A stretch of DNA of 64,000 nucleotides from Schistosoma mansoni (Eukaryota > Platyhelminthes > Trematoda > Strigeidida > Schistosomatidae): contig NC_031496.1 of assembly GCF_000237925.1 (NCBI RefSeq), forward strand, positions 17,318,245-17,382,244. Direction: 5' to 3'. The notes beneath the pieces were generated by a model, which searched no databases, was not told the DNA's origin, and saw nothing but the letters and a program-made list of their open reading frames with translations. Shown here one piece after another: positions 22,701 through 34,051 of this stretch. Every line of letters starts with the position of its first letter. Within the stretch, counting starts at the first letter, position 1. The position numbers and the translations under genes were made by a program.

Positions 22701-24593
22701 CAATCTCATAAAGAGTTGGTGGATTTACATTAACTTTCCATTCAGGTCAACTAGAGATCGTGGGAAACCGAAGTGTGGCTGAAGGCCAGTTGAACTGATC
22801 CCTAAAGTGTAATGCCCATTGATCCAATCTCCTGGATTGAGAATGAATAATATATTCATCTTTTTCCGAGATAGTTTCGCTGATAGTTGGGTTCCTAATA
22901 CCGGTATCTTTAACAAGTCTGGACAGTTGTCTGCTGTTACCTATTGCTACTGCCTTTTCCATCTGTCTTGCTTTCGCTACTCACCACTGTTCACGATCAT
23001 TGCGTAGGCTTCTTATCAGCCTGCGCTTAAGTTGACTCCGCTCTTCGTTATGTTAAGAACCAGATGGGATGAGTTTTCGAGCATCTATCAGTGCGGTAGA
23101 TGCTTCTGAGACCCAGTGTTCCTCCCTAGCCTTATGGTTGACAGTACTAGCAGATATCACTGCTGTTTCCATGGCTTTTCGGATGTCATTCCACGCTGCC
23201 TCGGAGTGAGCACAACTTACGTGGCTGTTTAACTGTTTTTCTAGTTGTTCCTGAAATATATTCTTAGCTTGTCTATCATTAAGTAGAACCCTAAGAGGTT
23301 TCCTTGCAGCATCTTTTCTACGTCCAAAAAGACCCAGACCGATACGTGCTCGCACTAGAGCATGATCTGAATCTAAACATGTGCTCCAGAATGAGCGACA
23401 GTCTTCTATCGAGCCCCTCCATCGGTGGCTGATAGCGATGTCAGTCAGTTAGTCAAACACAACGTAGCGATGTGATCTGTTTGGGTTCAACGTTGGGAAG
23501 AATTCGAGGGTCGCCATGTCAAAAGGTGCTTTTTTTGTGCTTAAAGTTAGTATTTTCAAGAAACAGGCGGTTATCTGAGCATAGCTGCAACACACGGTCG
23601 CCATAATCTGTTCTTTGAGACACGACATCATAAGATTCACCCAGGTGTCTTTTCTTTTCGCTTAGTTTACCTACTTGAGCATTAAAGCCACCAGCCACTA
23701 TTACTACATCAGAGTGCCTAGCTTTTCGGAGATCAGAAAGCTTTCTGTAAAGCTCATCTATTACCTAATGTGAGCTGCAGTCAGTGGGATAGTAGGCAGA
23801 GACGACGAAGAGGCGAACATACTGACTTGACATGTAAATTAAATTCAGCGTTCAATATCAGTTATTAACTACCATGACTTCAAATATCATATGAAAATGG
23901 CTATGGAAAAAACAGATATCCAGGATGTTCAATGAAAAAAGACGCCACAAGGGTTGGAAATAAGGATAATTGAGATTTACTAACCTGTTCAACACGAGGA
24001 CATAATAAAACTTAGTTGTACTAAATATTTTATTTCACGCTAAACAAACTACCTTACTAAATTCCTCTCCATCTCCTCGACTTCCATAATAATTGTCCTT
24101 AGTGAATTGTATGAACTCTCTAAAGAGGTAACCAATGTTTCTAAATTGTCCTGGTATTCTTTGGATGCAAGAACACGATTTTTGATGCTGGATAATATAT
24201 ACGGAACAAACATATACCTGTGGATAGAACAACTACGACAATCGATCTCCGAAAGCCGCAATGCTAATTGGTTTACTTTGTGACGGATGTCATTATTAGG
24301 TTTAGAACCCAGTCTAGCGTGGAATCTATCCAACAGAGTTGAGAGGCGAGTTTCTGGAATGATAGTATAAATATTTCAAGAACTACAAACCATCCGTAGA
24401 AAATCCATCTCTAACTTTCTTTTCCATCAATTCAATAGCCTCGTGAGAGTTTCTGTAGATCGTTTTCAATTCATTATCAGAAGGATCCAGTAAATTTTTA
24501 AATTTATTGAATAATTCCCCAGGGATGTATTTCGGATTCTAAAAGCAGGATAAAATAGTGAGAATATACCTCGTGGTCCGATTCACGCCGCAT
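19756..24593 (-). CDS. Coiled-coil protein, probable HAUS1 (augmin complex subunit 1)
   Basis: Eight minus-strand exons with GT/AG boundaries and consistent phases: 24570-24593 (ATG at 24593), 24391-24538, 24053-24353, 20157-20280, 20057-20116, 19941-20012, 19855-19902, 19756-19809 (TAG at 19758-19756). They total 831 nt, 276 aa; human HAUS1 has 278. The N-terminal part has a PKYIPGELFNKFKNLL segment like the HAUS1 IPQYEVN region, the middle a conserved-looking helix (KVNQLALRLSEIDCRS), and the rest is heptad-rich coiled coil with LLMLWKKEIEEMKERKTLL then DTTKAEKQLSDAL, aligning by eye with the HAUS1 C-terminus. Augmin recruits gamma-tubulin to spindle microtubules for branching nucleation. 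An in-frame TGA just upstream of the ATG supports the start. Introns are 31, 37, 3772, 40, 44, 38 and 45 bp; the large one holds LINE sequence. The exon model is firm; the family name is inferred from memory of HAUS1. Confidence 0.7.
20281..21019 (-). other. Part of intron 3 of the HAUS1-like gene
   Basis: AT-rich intronic DNA without recognisable elements, bounded by the exon 4 acceptor at 20281-20283 and LINE-derived sequence from about 21020. Confidence 0.5.
21020..21545 (+). mobile_element. Short LINE derivative: 5' region joined to 3' tail
   Basis: A GC-richer block beginning near ctgagtacaagaaaatgccc reads as untranslated LINE 5' sequence and runs into a terminal ~50 bp (gcgcatatgtattcggtgcc ... 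gtgttcaa, 21498-21541). That terminal segment is also the 3' end of the adjacent minus-strand LINE (21570-21631), here in the opposite orientation. No endonuclease or reverse transcriptase lies between, so it looks like an internally deleted, non-autonomous derivative. Which parts are 5' leader is inference. Confidence 0.5.
21498..21631. repeat. Tail-to-tail inverted repeat of two LINE 3' ends
   Basis: 21498-21541 and 21570-21631 are inverted copies (gcgcatat, ggtgcccc, gtaccat/ctatt, gtgttcaa blocks), separated by (ATT)n-type spacer. Two insertions of the same family ended back to back, possibly because each tail offers an AT-rich target. Confidence 0.7.
21560..23835 (-). mobile_element. AP-endonuclease LINE (SR2/SjR2-like), 5'-truncated, inside HAUS1 intron
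   Basis: Minus-strand coding remnants run in the expected order: endonuclease (VVIVAGGFNAQVGKLSEKK at about 23640-23720, with GGFNA for GDFNA), linker with ARIGLGLFGRRKDAARKP, reverse transcriptase pieces, and the C-terminal domain with VREFVCLGSCINAGGGVSD (22390-22450) and HLLGYVLRMSS. Stops and frameshifts are throughout. The 3' UTR contains (TAA)n near 21729-21748 and ends at 21570. The 5' end breaks off in the endonuclease. It lies in the 3.8 kb intron 3 of the HAUS1-like gene in the same transcriptional sense. Confidence 0.85.
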
Positions 24594-27500
24594 TTCCAAA
24601 GAATGAATTCAGACCTTTTAAAACAGATGCTGATAGTTTGCAGTCGAAATGGATTCAAAGAAAGCTGACGAGAACTTGGTTCAATAACGAAACTAGAGAG
24701 GAAAATGGGAAAATAGGAAGCAGACTAACTGCAAAACAATGTAAGCGGATAAACATGATAACCCTAAAACAGATTTCGAAAACACTTGTAGAGGACTTGG
24801 GTAGTTGGAAGCGAATACTCTGGGTATTATACTTCATACGGAAACCGAACGTCAAAGTTGATAGCGCGATTAGTAACTGGTTTTACAGAAAATTTGATTA
24901 ATAAACATTGACGGTACGTAATCTCGTATTCTTATGAATGATGGAGAATTTTTCATACTCAGATACCTATCAAAATCTTAAGGAATAGGTTGACCAGAGA
25001 ATAATAACTATAAGGACAATAGAGGCATTAGACGATGTACATTATGTTAGGCTTCGGTAGGCATTTTACTAAAAGCATCTTCCTCTCATTTTTAAGTTGT
25101 CACCGAATTCCTAATGATAGCAGTCAGCAAAAGTACTGTATACCGACGGTATTGAGTTAAGCAACCAGAACCAGGGTAATGCCTCACGTAATTGAGCAAG
25201 TAAAGTGATTAATACTCTTGTTAATACTAACTAAAAACTGGGAACAACTGGATCTAAAAAAAAATGGAATCAACAAAAATATCTATCATGCAACCAAAAA
25301 GCGAAATTAAGGTAGTCCTTAAGCTAAATTGCAGAACTCCTAAGGTCGATTGTGTAGTCAATGAGTAATCAAGTATTCACTGAGGCCAGATATCATTCTC
25401 CCTCTCTGAACCTTATTTTACACCTTGACCCAAAATTTCACATGTTTGTAAACCAAATTTTTAAAGAAACCACTGTGCTAAAGATGGTGTCAGTTCGTGA
25501 TGAAAACTATAACTTCACTTTGAAATACTACTTCAGAACTCCAATATCACTGAATACTTAGATCTATGTTTCCTGTATTAGGAATGATAGCATTTTGTTA
25601 CATAGACTTCATGGTGATAGCCCTAACTCACAACACTAGCCCGACTCCAAATAGGAAAACCTGGTCTTAATCATTAAATACGTATTGTTGTACAATAGAC
25701 AATTAGACATGTCAGTTAATGATCCAAAGAAATTTCACTATTCCGCTGCAGTTTTATTGATTTGTATTGTTAATTGTTTTATGGCTAGGCTAAGTTAGCT
25801 AAGGCTTTCGGTGTAGTATGCCTTTGCCGAAAATTCGGCCATATGGATAACTTCCTCTACCTTATGCATTACGATTTTAAAACCTTTGAACGTTTTCTTA
25901 ACCTTGAAAAGTTTTTGGACCGTATAAAAAGATGTATCCACTTTAATTATTTGATTTTGTATAATATATTTTTACTCTATGCTAACTGTTAACTGATTGA
26001 CTAACATTTTCAAGGTCAGTTGAGATTCGCTCAAAGGTCGTCAATAAATTATAGTTTTGCCGAAAATTCTATTTGATTAAGAACTATAAATAACTTACAG
26101 ATGATGTAGTAAATTGAGAATTATTCGTGAAAGAATATCAAAAGTTTGGTATGTTAAAAATTTTAAAATCAGCTTAGGCAGAGATCGACAAACATATGTT
26201 ACAACTCCCCACTTTGACTACTTTGAGACTCAATTCATGGTGAGCGGTTAAATGCACAAGGCCTTAATAGCGTATAAGACAAAGAAAGAAGAGTCGAAGA
26301 AATCAACTTTCAATAATACTTTGATAGAGGGAATGAAAGAAGGAGTTTTAATAAAACACGTTAGTGCCCAGTTTTAGTGAGTTATGGCTAACTCTGGATA
26401 GAGGCTAAGATAAATGAAACAAAATATAAAAATCCAAAAATATTTATATTTATAGACAAAACACAAGACTGTTGGAACTATACCAAAAGGTGTCCATTAC
26501 CAGTATCTGTAGGATCATTAGGGATTCATAAGATCAATAGAATCCCACCAAACTCTAGTCAAACTATCCATCAAACTGATAAGTGGTTGTCGAACAGCTT
26601 ATTGAACCCCGTCAGGGTCAAGGATAACTATGATTGGCAATATAGACCACCTACATTGGTGATCTACAAGACAAAAGTTTATCCATTGTTTTTTTCATTG
26701 ACTTTCTGTGAGGCTTTTGATAGTGACGATATAGCTTTTTGACCAAGTTGATATAACTGCATGGGCAAGGAAAAGTGGCGAAATCCATTTACAGCCACTC
26801 TCCTCTTAGTTGATTGACAGTAAAAGGGAAAAAGACTCGAATACTGCGACACAACCAAATTATGCCATATCGATAAATATTCCTGTAGTCAAAAGTGCAG
26901 ACCAAATCATAGTATATATAAACTTAATTTGTACACGTGTCGCATTATATCATCGTTATGCTATTTGAATTCAACAATTATTAATACCACCTTTACCATT
27001 TTCCATTAAACTTATTGTAGTCTTTATTGATATGTGTATTCGGGTCTGTGAATTGAGCAATCATGTTGAACCTAAAATGGCATCAAAAATACTTGCGATG
27101 ATAAAGTTATAGAATTGTGGTCTAGTTCGGCTTTAGTACTACAATAATAATAGACCTAAACCTGAAATTATAGATTTGTCATGATATGAATGTCTAATCT
27201 GTAAAATCTTACGTGAAAGTCCCATCATTGTCTACACTAACTCACGTCGTAAGAATCAGTAATATGGCGTCTAACATTTGTAAAGAACACAGGCTGAAGA
27301 GAGAATAATATACTCTATGTGAAGAAGGACAAATTATACAGAAAGACCACGTCTGCAAGGCTGAAACATGCCATCTGATTAATTGAAATGAATCTTCCAC
27401 GTAACCTTGCTGAACTTTTCTTCGTGTTAATTGTTGAATATAAATCTTTTAATAATGATAATAATATATTCTGAAAATAATAATTACAGAATTCACACTA

Positions 27501-27694
27501 GTTTACAGACATGATCAGATTGATATAAATAGCAACATTTGATGTAGAGAACAAACATGAAATATAAGATTGTTTTGTGTTTGCTGGTTTAGTAATTGCT
27601 AAGTAGTTTATACATGGCATATATCACGGCTAGCCAATGCAACACAAGGGAACTTTTGATTTTTTCTTAAGTGGATAGCCTGATGATTTATGAA
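24594..27694. other. Intergenic stretch with weak LINE relics
   Basis: Mostly unrecognised AT-rich DNA. Around 26620-26730 a plus-strand frame resembles a decayed reverse-transcriptase motif A (IVFFIDF then, after a frameshift, CEAFDSD), too broken to classify. Confidence 0.35.
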
Positions 27695-27800
27695 CGTATT
27701 GAATTCATAAGTCAATTGATGCTAGATCACCATGGAAAATCTGGAAGCAATGAACGGTCGTTTCGTCCTAGTGTGGGACTCCTCAGTGATTATATGCTCA
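27695..27800 (-). mobile_element. Degenerate hammerhead SINE fragment
   Basis: The minus strand retains the SINE 3' half: CTGAGGAGTCCC, a stem II closing with AGGACGAAAC (27741-27790), and the ccatggtgatctagc segment. Stem I no longer pairs (atcactg against cattgc), and the cleavage triplet is GUU instead of GUC, so the ribozyme is probably dead. The tRNA-like head is absent. Confidence 0.75.
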
Positions 27801-30393
27801 GCTTCAATAGTCGTGTGGTTAGGAACCAACGCCACTACAAAGTCACCGCAGTATGATACTATTTTACTGAGCCAGTATAACAACTAAAGTGATGCATATT
27901 TGTTAGTCTAGTAATTGTCCAACACAAAATCTTTGGATCCTACAACCTAAATAAACACAACGTGAACAAGTATTTATGGATCGCCATAAACTTTCGATAT
28001 TTCTGGACCACCCAAAACAACAATACTCATTTCCGATTAGCTAGTCCTAAATCCACACTATAACTAGTTAAATATAACCGTTTCTAGATATCATCATGAA
28101 GCATTGTCATGACTTGATAATCACGTTATATGATTGATAAATTTAGTGAAACTATTAACCAGAACTCTGTCGATAAACTAACTTATAATTATGATTGAAA
28201 ATATTGTTTTCTCATTGTTATCTTCATCTCTTGTCGATGATCTCAGTATGTTTCTCTATTACTTGCTAATTAAACATACATCTAAAAACCTTGTCAGTCT
28301 AATTGGAGGTTGAGCGACACAATCATACGTGCAAATCATCAGTATAAGTGGTCAGACCGATCTCCCGCAAACTGAAAACATCACTGTCGAATTTATCCAA
28401 CACTGATATATGTTCACCCACCATTTATCATCTTGTGGAGATTGGTTTGTCCGAAAGTATCATACAACACCATGTCACCTATATTCGTACTGCATGAGTT
28501 TAGTTGATATCAACATCATATAATCACTATATTTCAAATACGTCGATTCCTATCTTATGCTAAACTCGATACACGCACCGTCGACTGGTCATTATGAATG
28601 TAGATAATCAGTTTATGGCATATCAAAGGATTATATCTAGAGCATGTCTCTCAATGACCCACTCATGTTTGACTAATTACTGTCAGCCGTCTGCCCGAGA
28701 TTTACATGACTATCACAACTTTCACGTATTCAAGTATTTGGATTCATGTATATTAGTATACTTAGTAAATCCTGTCACGGTTAAACAATAATAAGGTGGG
28801 GATATCTCGTCGTAGCCAAGTGAACGTTTCTGAACCTAAAGAACTAATTGGAACATTAGTTGAAATTCTTCCTTCCCGAGGTTACACATTTTTCCCTTCA
28901 CTTCGCCTACTAATGCACATGCTATTGGAAATCAACTCATATGGACAGCATACCGGCATAAACGTTAACTGACATTCTAGTTTAAATCAAAATAACATTA
29001 TCAACATTTGTACAATATTGATTGTTTTTCTATTTCTAGCCGCAAAATAATTATACTACCCACATGTTAAGTTCTTAATCAACAGTGACAGTCTTGACGT
29101 GACTTCTTAAAACACCCCTTTACTAGATCATTTTTCATTATGAAAACCCCACTTTGTTTGACGCTGAAATAATATTTACGCAGATTTTCATTCTGAATAT
29201 ATTCAGAATTAAACTGAGCATTTTGAAATTATTGCATATATTTCCCAATCAGTTGCTGTTATCTTTTTTTGATTTGTCTTTCAGTTTATCAATACCCGGG
29301 GGTTTTCATTCTTCTGTTGGTAACCTCCGTCGAGCAAGAATCTCACTTCATTCGATATCGAAATAACGTCATGTTGATTCTGATGGTAGGGCAGAATAGC
29401 GGCATCGGTTCCCAACCACACGACCCTTGAAGCTTAACATTTACACTCAACATGTAACACTTAACGAAGGTCAGCAATGAGGAAGTCGGGGAAGAAATCT
29501 AAATGGCATGGCTCGGTCATGCAGGAGTGGTCACTCCCTGTAACCTGTTGCTTTTGTACCAGAAATATCGCCCCTTTGTTAGTCAACATGTGCTCTTCAA
29601 AAATGATGGATCTCATATTGCAAGTATAGAAAATGGTGTGACTTCCGCGTAAGATCCCGTAAATTAGGTAGTCATATCATGACATCCGACAAAGAAACCT
29701 TTGGATCGTCTTCTTCCCAAGTTATCAAGTACAAATTTATACATACCAGTGAAAAGACAACAGGAAATATGGTTTCATTGTGTTTCGTGAAAAATTATTT
29801 CTGCTGATACTAAAATTGGACTGAAAATCACCTCGGATATTTTAGACCTTGTGAAGATAATAGAAGAATAAATAGTATAACATCTAGAAGAAGTTACCTT
29901 CCAATTACTGTGCATTGTTTGAATTTCGTCACAACGCTTTACATCATTCGAGAACAAAACTGGTTACGGTACATCTCGGGCTACATTAAAAATCTGTTGA
30001 TGACACCTGCACATTTGAAAACTAAAAGAAACCAACAGAGAGAGGTAACGCGATGGTATTTAAAGTAACCAGTTCTAAGTTCGAATCTTGGAGAGACTTT
30101 TTAATTCAAAGTCACCCAGCTTACAATTCGCAATAGAGACTAAGCATGCGTCTTGGTTCCCACTCGGGGAAAACATCTATCCTTTCTTATAATGCATGTG
30201 ACCCACTTGCAATATCGACAGTATGTATAGGATAACGATATGCTGAAAGAAAATAATCAATTGCAGTCGTAAAAATGTGTGGGAAGTCATGAAAGATCAA
30301 CACGAGCAAATTGAAGCTTATCTTTACATATCTAGAAAGAAACATTTGATATATTCCCCTCCTTTTACGGACAGTAGAGCAAACTCTAACCTT
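27801..30393. other. Intergenic stretch
   Basis: No gene recognised. About 50 bp near 28640 (tagagcatgtctctca) recur in diverged form near 63838, suggesting a dispersed repeat. Confidence 0.35.
30050..30130 (+). repeat. Possible tRNA-like SINE relic
   Basis: A weak A-box-like start (gaggtaacgcgatggt) is followed by a B-box-like aagttcgaatcttgg at suitable spacing. The rest of the tRNA fold is not supported, so this is at best an old SINE head. Confidence 0.3.
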
Positions 30394-30615
30394 AATTTTT
30401 GAAGGCTTATAATATTCTTTTATTATGTGCTCTTGTTATGTTTGTGTACACTAATGATTCTTTTGTATTTTATGCTCGCCTGTGTTCGAATTCCAAATGC
30501 AGTACATCCTCTTATACTCACTTGGTTCTATTTGCTGTTAATTGCACTATTTCGGAAATTCCTAGCTCGCATAATAATTTGAAAACTTCTAATCATCACT
30601 GTTCTTCTAGAGCGA
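30394..30615 (+). repeat. Decayed LTR-like repeat related to 37345-37490
   Basis: Short blocks in the same order as the LTR-like ends of the 37320 element are seen (ttcttttgtattttatg, tgttcgaattccaaatgcag, aacttctaatcatcac). The match is patchy and no internal region is present. Confidence 0.35.
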
Positions 30616-30977
30616 GATACGATTTTGAATAGTGTGATGATAAGAAATCAATCTACTTGCGACAATAACAACAGGTAATCTTTCAAACTGTGTCCATCGT
30701 TCCCATGGTGTTACATATGGACTGTTTCGGCTTTTGGACTGTTCTTCAACAGTTAATTATTGAGGCTGATTACCTAATACAGCCTTTCGTAATCGTCAGA
30801 GTGAATAACTTTGAAAGACATTATCAGGAAACCACTTGCTGCTTATATAAAGTAACCGACGAACCCTTTGTTGTTCATTGTGCGGGTCCACACAAGACGT
30901 TGATAAGTGACAGCTCAAATGTGACCCTTTGGTAATTATCAGCTGCCTCATTCATTCGCCGAACAGTTTATTTGTTT

Positions 30978-32385
30978 GCTTACTTACTTACGTCTGTTAC
31001 CCCGAATGAAGCACAGGCCACCGACCAGCATTCTCCAACACACTCTGTCCTGGGCCTTCCTTTCTAGTTCTATCTAATTTTTGTTCATTCTCCTCATGTC
31101 TGTCTCCATTCCTCAGCGTAATGTGTTCTTCGGTCTTCTTCTTTTCCTATGGCCTTCAAGATTCCATGTAAGGGCTTGCCTTGTGAATAGTTGGATGATT
31201 TCCTCAATGTGTGCCCAATCCACTTCCAGAGCTTCTTCCTGATTTCTTCCTCCGTTGGAATCTGATTTGTTGTCTCCCACAGTAGCTTGTTGCTGATAGT
31301 GTCTGGCCAACGGATCCGAAGTATTTTGTGTAGACACCTATCAATAAACACTCATATATTCTGGATGATGGCTTTCGTACTTTTCCATGTCTCCGCCCCA
31401 TACAGCAGAACTGTCTTGACATCTGTATTCAAAATACTGATCTTGGTGTTGGTTGACAATCGTTTTGAGTTCCAGATGTTCTTCAGTTTTAAATATGCCG
31501 CTCTTGTTTTGCTGATCCCCGCTCTCACATCTGCATCAGATCCACCGTGTTAATCAATGATGCTGCCCAGATATATAAAGGTTTTTACATCCTCCAAAGC
31601 TTCTCCGTCAAGTGTGATTCGATCGGTGCATGCTATATTGTCTTTACCTTAAATGAGTTGGTGAATTGTCCTCCATGAACGATTTTGCAGTTTAATCCAT
31701 CATAGGAATTTCGTATGACATTGACTATCTTCTCAGGCACGCCGTAGTGTCGAAGAAGCCTCTATAGTGTCGTCCTGTCCACGCTATCTAATTCCTTCTC
31801 GTAGTCAATGAAGTTGATGTATAGTGATGAATTCCATTCGGTTGATTGTTCCACAATGATACGTAGAGTTGCGATTTGATCTGTGCACGATCTATCCTTA
31901 CGAAATCCAGCTTGTTGATCTCGAAGTTGAGCGTCCACGGAATCCTTCATCCTGTTTAACAATACTCTGTTGAAGACTTTTCCTGGTATTGAGAGGAGAG
32001 TGATGCCCCTGTAGTTGTCGCAGTTGCTGAGATCGCCTTTCTTTGGTATCTTGATCAGAAGTCCTTTTTTCCAGTCTATTGGTACTTGTTCTTCATACCA
32101 AATCTTGGTGAGAAGAACGTGGAGTATCTTTGCAGTTACTGCTGCATCTGCCTTCAGTGCTTCTGCTAGAATGTTGTCTAGTCTCGCTGCTTGTGTGCTA
32201 TTGATTTGTCTGATGGCCATGCTGATCTCTTGGATTGTTAGTGGGCCAACATCGATTGTGAGGTTCGTGGGTGCTGCTTCGATGTTGGGTGGGTTCAATG
32301 GGGCTCTACCCACCTGGTTTGCTGTTCTTCAATTTTGGTGAATACTTTGCCTTCCTTGCTTTTCACTGGTCGTTCTGGTTTACTT
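30978..32385 (-). mobile_element. RTE retrotransposon copy with internal deletion
   Basis: Minus-strand RTE copy ending in (TTAC)n-type repeats at 30978-30992. It contains reverse-transcriptase motifs KKGDLSNCDNYRGITLLS, AGFRKDRSCTDQIATL and FIDYEKELDSVDRTTL. At 31764-31762 a TGG codon is TAG, exactly as in the copy at 40779-43977. About 265 bp spanning the catalytic FADD box are deleted at roughly 31640, and about 40 bp are lost near 32308. The C-terminal end ([13 protein letters not shown] region in another frame) is present. A possible imperfect target repeat (tttatttgttt / tttattttttt) flanks it. Confidence 0.9.
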
Positions 32386-32454
32386 TATTTTTTTACTCTC
32401 TATTTAATACTGATCGGTTTGTTCGAATTTCTTTTCTGGGATACGTTTGATATA

Positions 32455-32772
32455 ACATCGTTTTTCAGCTTTTTTGTTTGTGTACTGTTAGAAGTTATCG
32501 AGGTGACAGTATGCGAGTCAACCGGTTGTACAGATTTACCTGAAGTATTCGGTTATACCTCAAACATAAGGCTCGAGTTGTCAAAATTTGTTTCACTGAA
32601 AACTCGGGACTATCCTGTAGATATATATAGTCATCTCGAAAGTCAATTTAGATATTTAGACTTCAGAGATAATCACTGTAAAAATGAAATGCGATCTATT
32701 AAATGGGATTACGTGAATCACCTGACTAATAGTTTCAATCATGAAATGGTGTTAACTGTATTAGCTGCTTAA
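32455..32772 (+). CDS. Unassigned open frame
   Basis: An open frame of about 105 codons ends in TAA at 32772. It directly follows the 5' end of the RTE copy and has a TTTTTCAG acceptor-like site at about 32461-32468. It includes VTVCESTGCTDLPEVFGY, VSLKTRDYPVDIYSHLESQ and KWDYVNHLTNSFNHEMVL, a balanced composition more like a real protein than chance AT-rich sequence. I do not recognise the family and no partner exons were found. Confidence 0.3.
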   Translation, partial: TSFFSFFVCVLLEVIEVTVCESTGCTDLPEVFGYTSNIRLELSKFVSLKTRDYPVDIYSHLESQFRYLDFRDNHCKNEMRSIKWDYVNHLTNSFNHEMVLTVLAA

Positions 32773-33099
32773 CTTATGTGTCATCAGACGCTAAACGCTC
32801 GGATGATATCTCAGCCAACTCTATACTGATATTAATGCTGGCAAAATCATTTCTTGCATATTTTTGTGGCAATGGGTATAGGAACCCACTGACGCTACAT
32901 TCTGTGTAATGATAACCGATTTTCAATCAATGGCTGTCTTAATTTTATTTTTATCAATGGCTACCAGAATGGACGTTAGTACCCTTGATTGCTTGAATCA
33001 TCTATGACACAGAAATAGCGTTCTGTTTGCTAGGAAAGTTTATTGGTGTGATTTTAGAAGACATTCGTCACGATTCTCGATTCTTCATAGTTATTATCA

Positions 33100-33280
33100 T
33101 GTATTTCAAAGTTGAAATCATGAGTCAATTGAAGCTGGACCACCATCGAAAACCTGGAAGCACTGGACGGCCGTTTCGTCCTATTATGGGACTCCTCAGC
33201 AGTGCGCACCCACGACCCCGCACTCGCGAGATTCGAACCCAGGACCTACCAGTTACGAGCCAGAGCCCTTAACCGATAGA
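33100..33280 (-). mobile_element. Hammerhead SINE (minus)
   Basis: Read on the minus strand: part of a tRNA-like head (tctatcggttaagggctct), B box GGTTCGAATCT (around 33229-33239), the complete hammerhead (33160-33205), and the 3' region with gatggtggtccagcttcaat and catgatttcaactttg. The A-box part is lost at the junction with the inverted copy that follows. Confidence 0.85.
33160..33205 (-). ncRNA. Hammerhead ribozyme, type I (SINE-encoded)
   Basis: All invariant parts are present on the minus strand: core CUGAGGA (CUGANGA with N = G), stem II GUCC/GGAC, GAAA, cleavage triplet GUC, and a 6-bp stem I GCACUG/CAGUGC. Stem III is the self-complementary ACGGCCGU. Confidence 0.85.
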
Positions 33281-33415
33281 CCCATAATAGGACGAAACGG
33301 CCGTCCAGTGCTTCCAGGTTTTCGATGGTGGTCTAGCTTCAATTGACTCATGATTTCACTTTGAAATATACTGAAATCTCCACAAATCCCCTTCTGATTA
33401 TTATCATGTAGTTGA
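33281..33415 (+). mobile_element. Inverted partial copy of the same hammerhead SINE
   Basis: It starts inside stem II (cccataataggacgaaac) and continues through the cleavage site and 3' region to ccccttctgattattatcat. It shares private variants with the neighbouring minus copy (ttttcgatggtggtc), so it is an inverted duplication of that copy rather than an independent insertion. The hammerhead lacks its 5' half. Confidence 0.8.
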
Positions 33416-34051
33416 TTGTTCACTGTCAGAACAGACTGAACTGATTTATTCTCATATCTGATTAGACAGCGACTGTATAAACCGGGTTAAAACTTATTTA
33501 GGTATTGCATATAAATACTTTTTACTATTATTATGACCAGGTGGCCGAGATGTCATATTGTTTGATTATTTGACCGCCATGTCAACATTTACACACTGTA
33601 AGATCATCTACGTTGATGTTCTATGTCGAAATGATTGGGGGCCTACTAGAGTTAGACGAAAATGGTGACGAACCAACTAACTCTGAAGTCACAACTCGCG
33701 ACCGGCCCTTACGTGGTTTGAACCATAGACGCATCAAAGGATCATGGACGCTATGGAGACTGTACAACACAAAGGACGTTATTACAAGAATATATTAGTT
33801 AAGGTACAACCACTAAAGTACAGAAGTGAAAGAACGACCGCTGCCGCGTGAGCCAGCCCATGGCATATAATTGATTGATGCGCGTTGACTATCCTTGACC
33901 TTGACAGGGATCAATGATCTGTTCGATATTCAGTGACCCTACAACACGTTAATTGGGAGTTCTGACCAACATAAGGATACCATGTTTGAGTAAAACATTC
34001 AGAGAAAGTATACAATCCTGTCACGTAGAGTTACATAAAAGTATAAATTGG
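33416..34051. other. Intergenic stretch
   Basis: No gene recognised. A short frame at 33613-33798 has no supporting motif. Confidence 0.35.

Noticed and set aside
28640-28700. Repeat shared with 63838 as a mobile element
   Set aside because: Only about 50 diverged bases are shared; there are no ends or coding parts to define an element.
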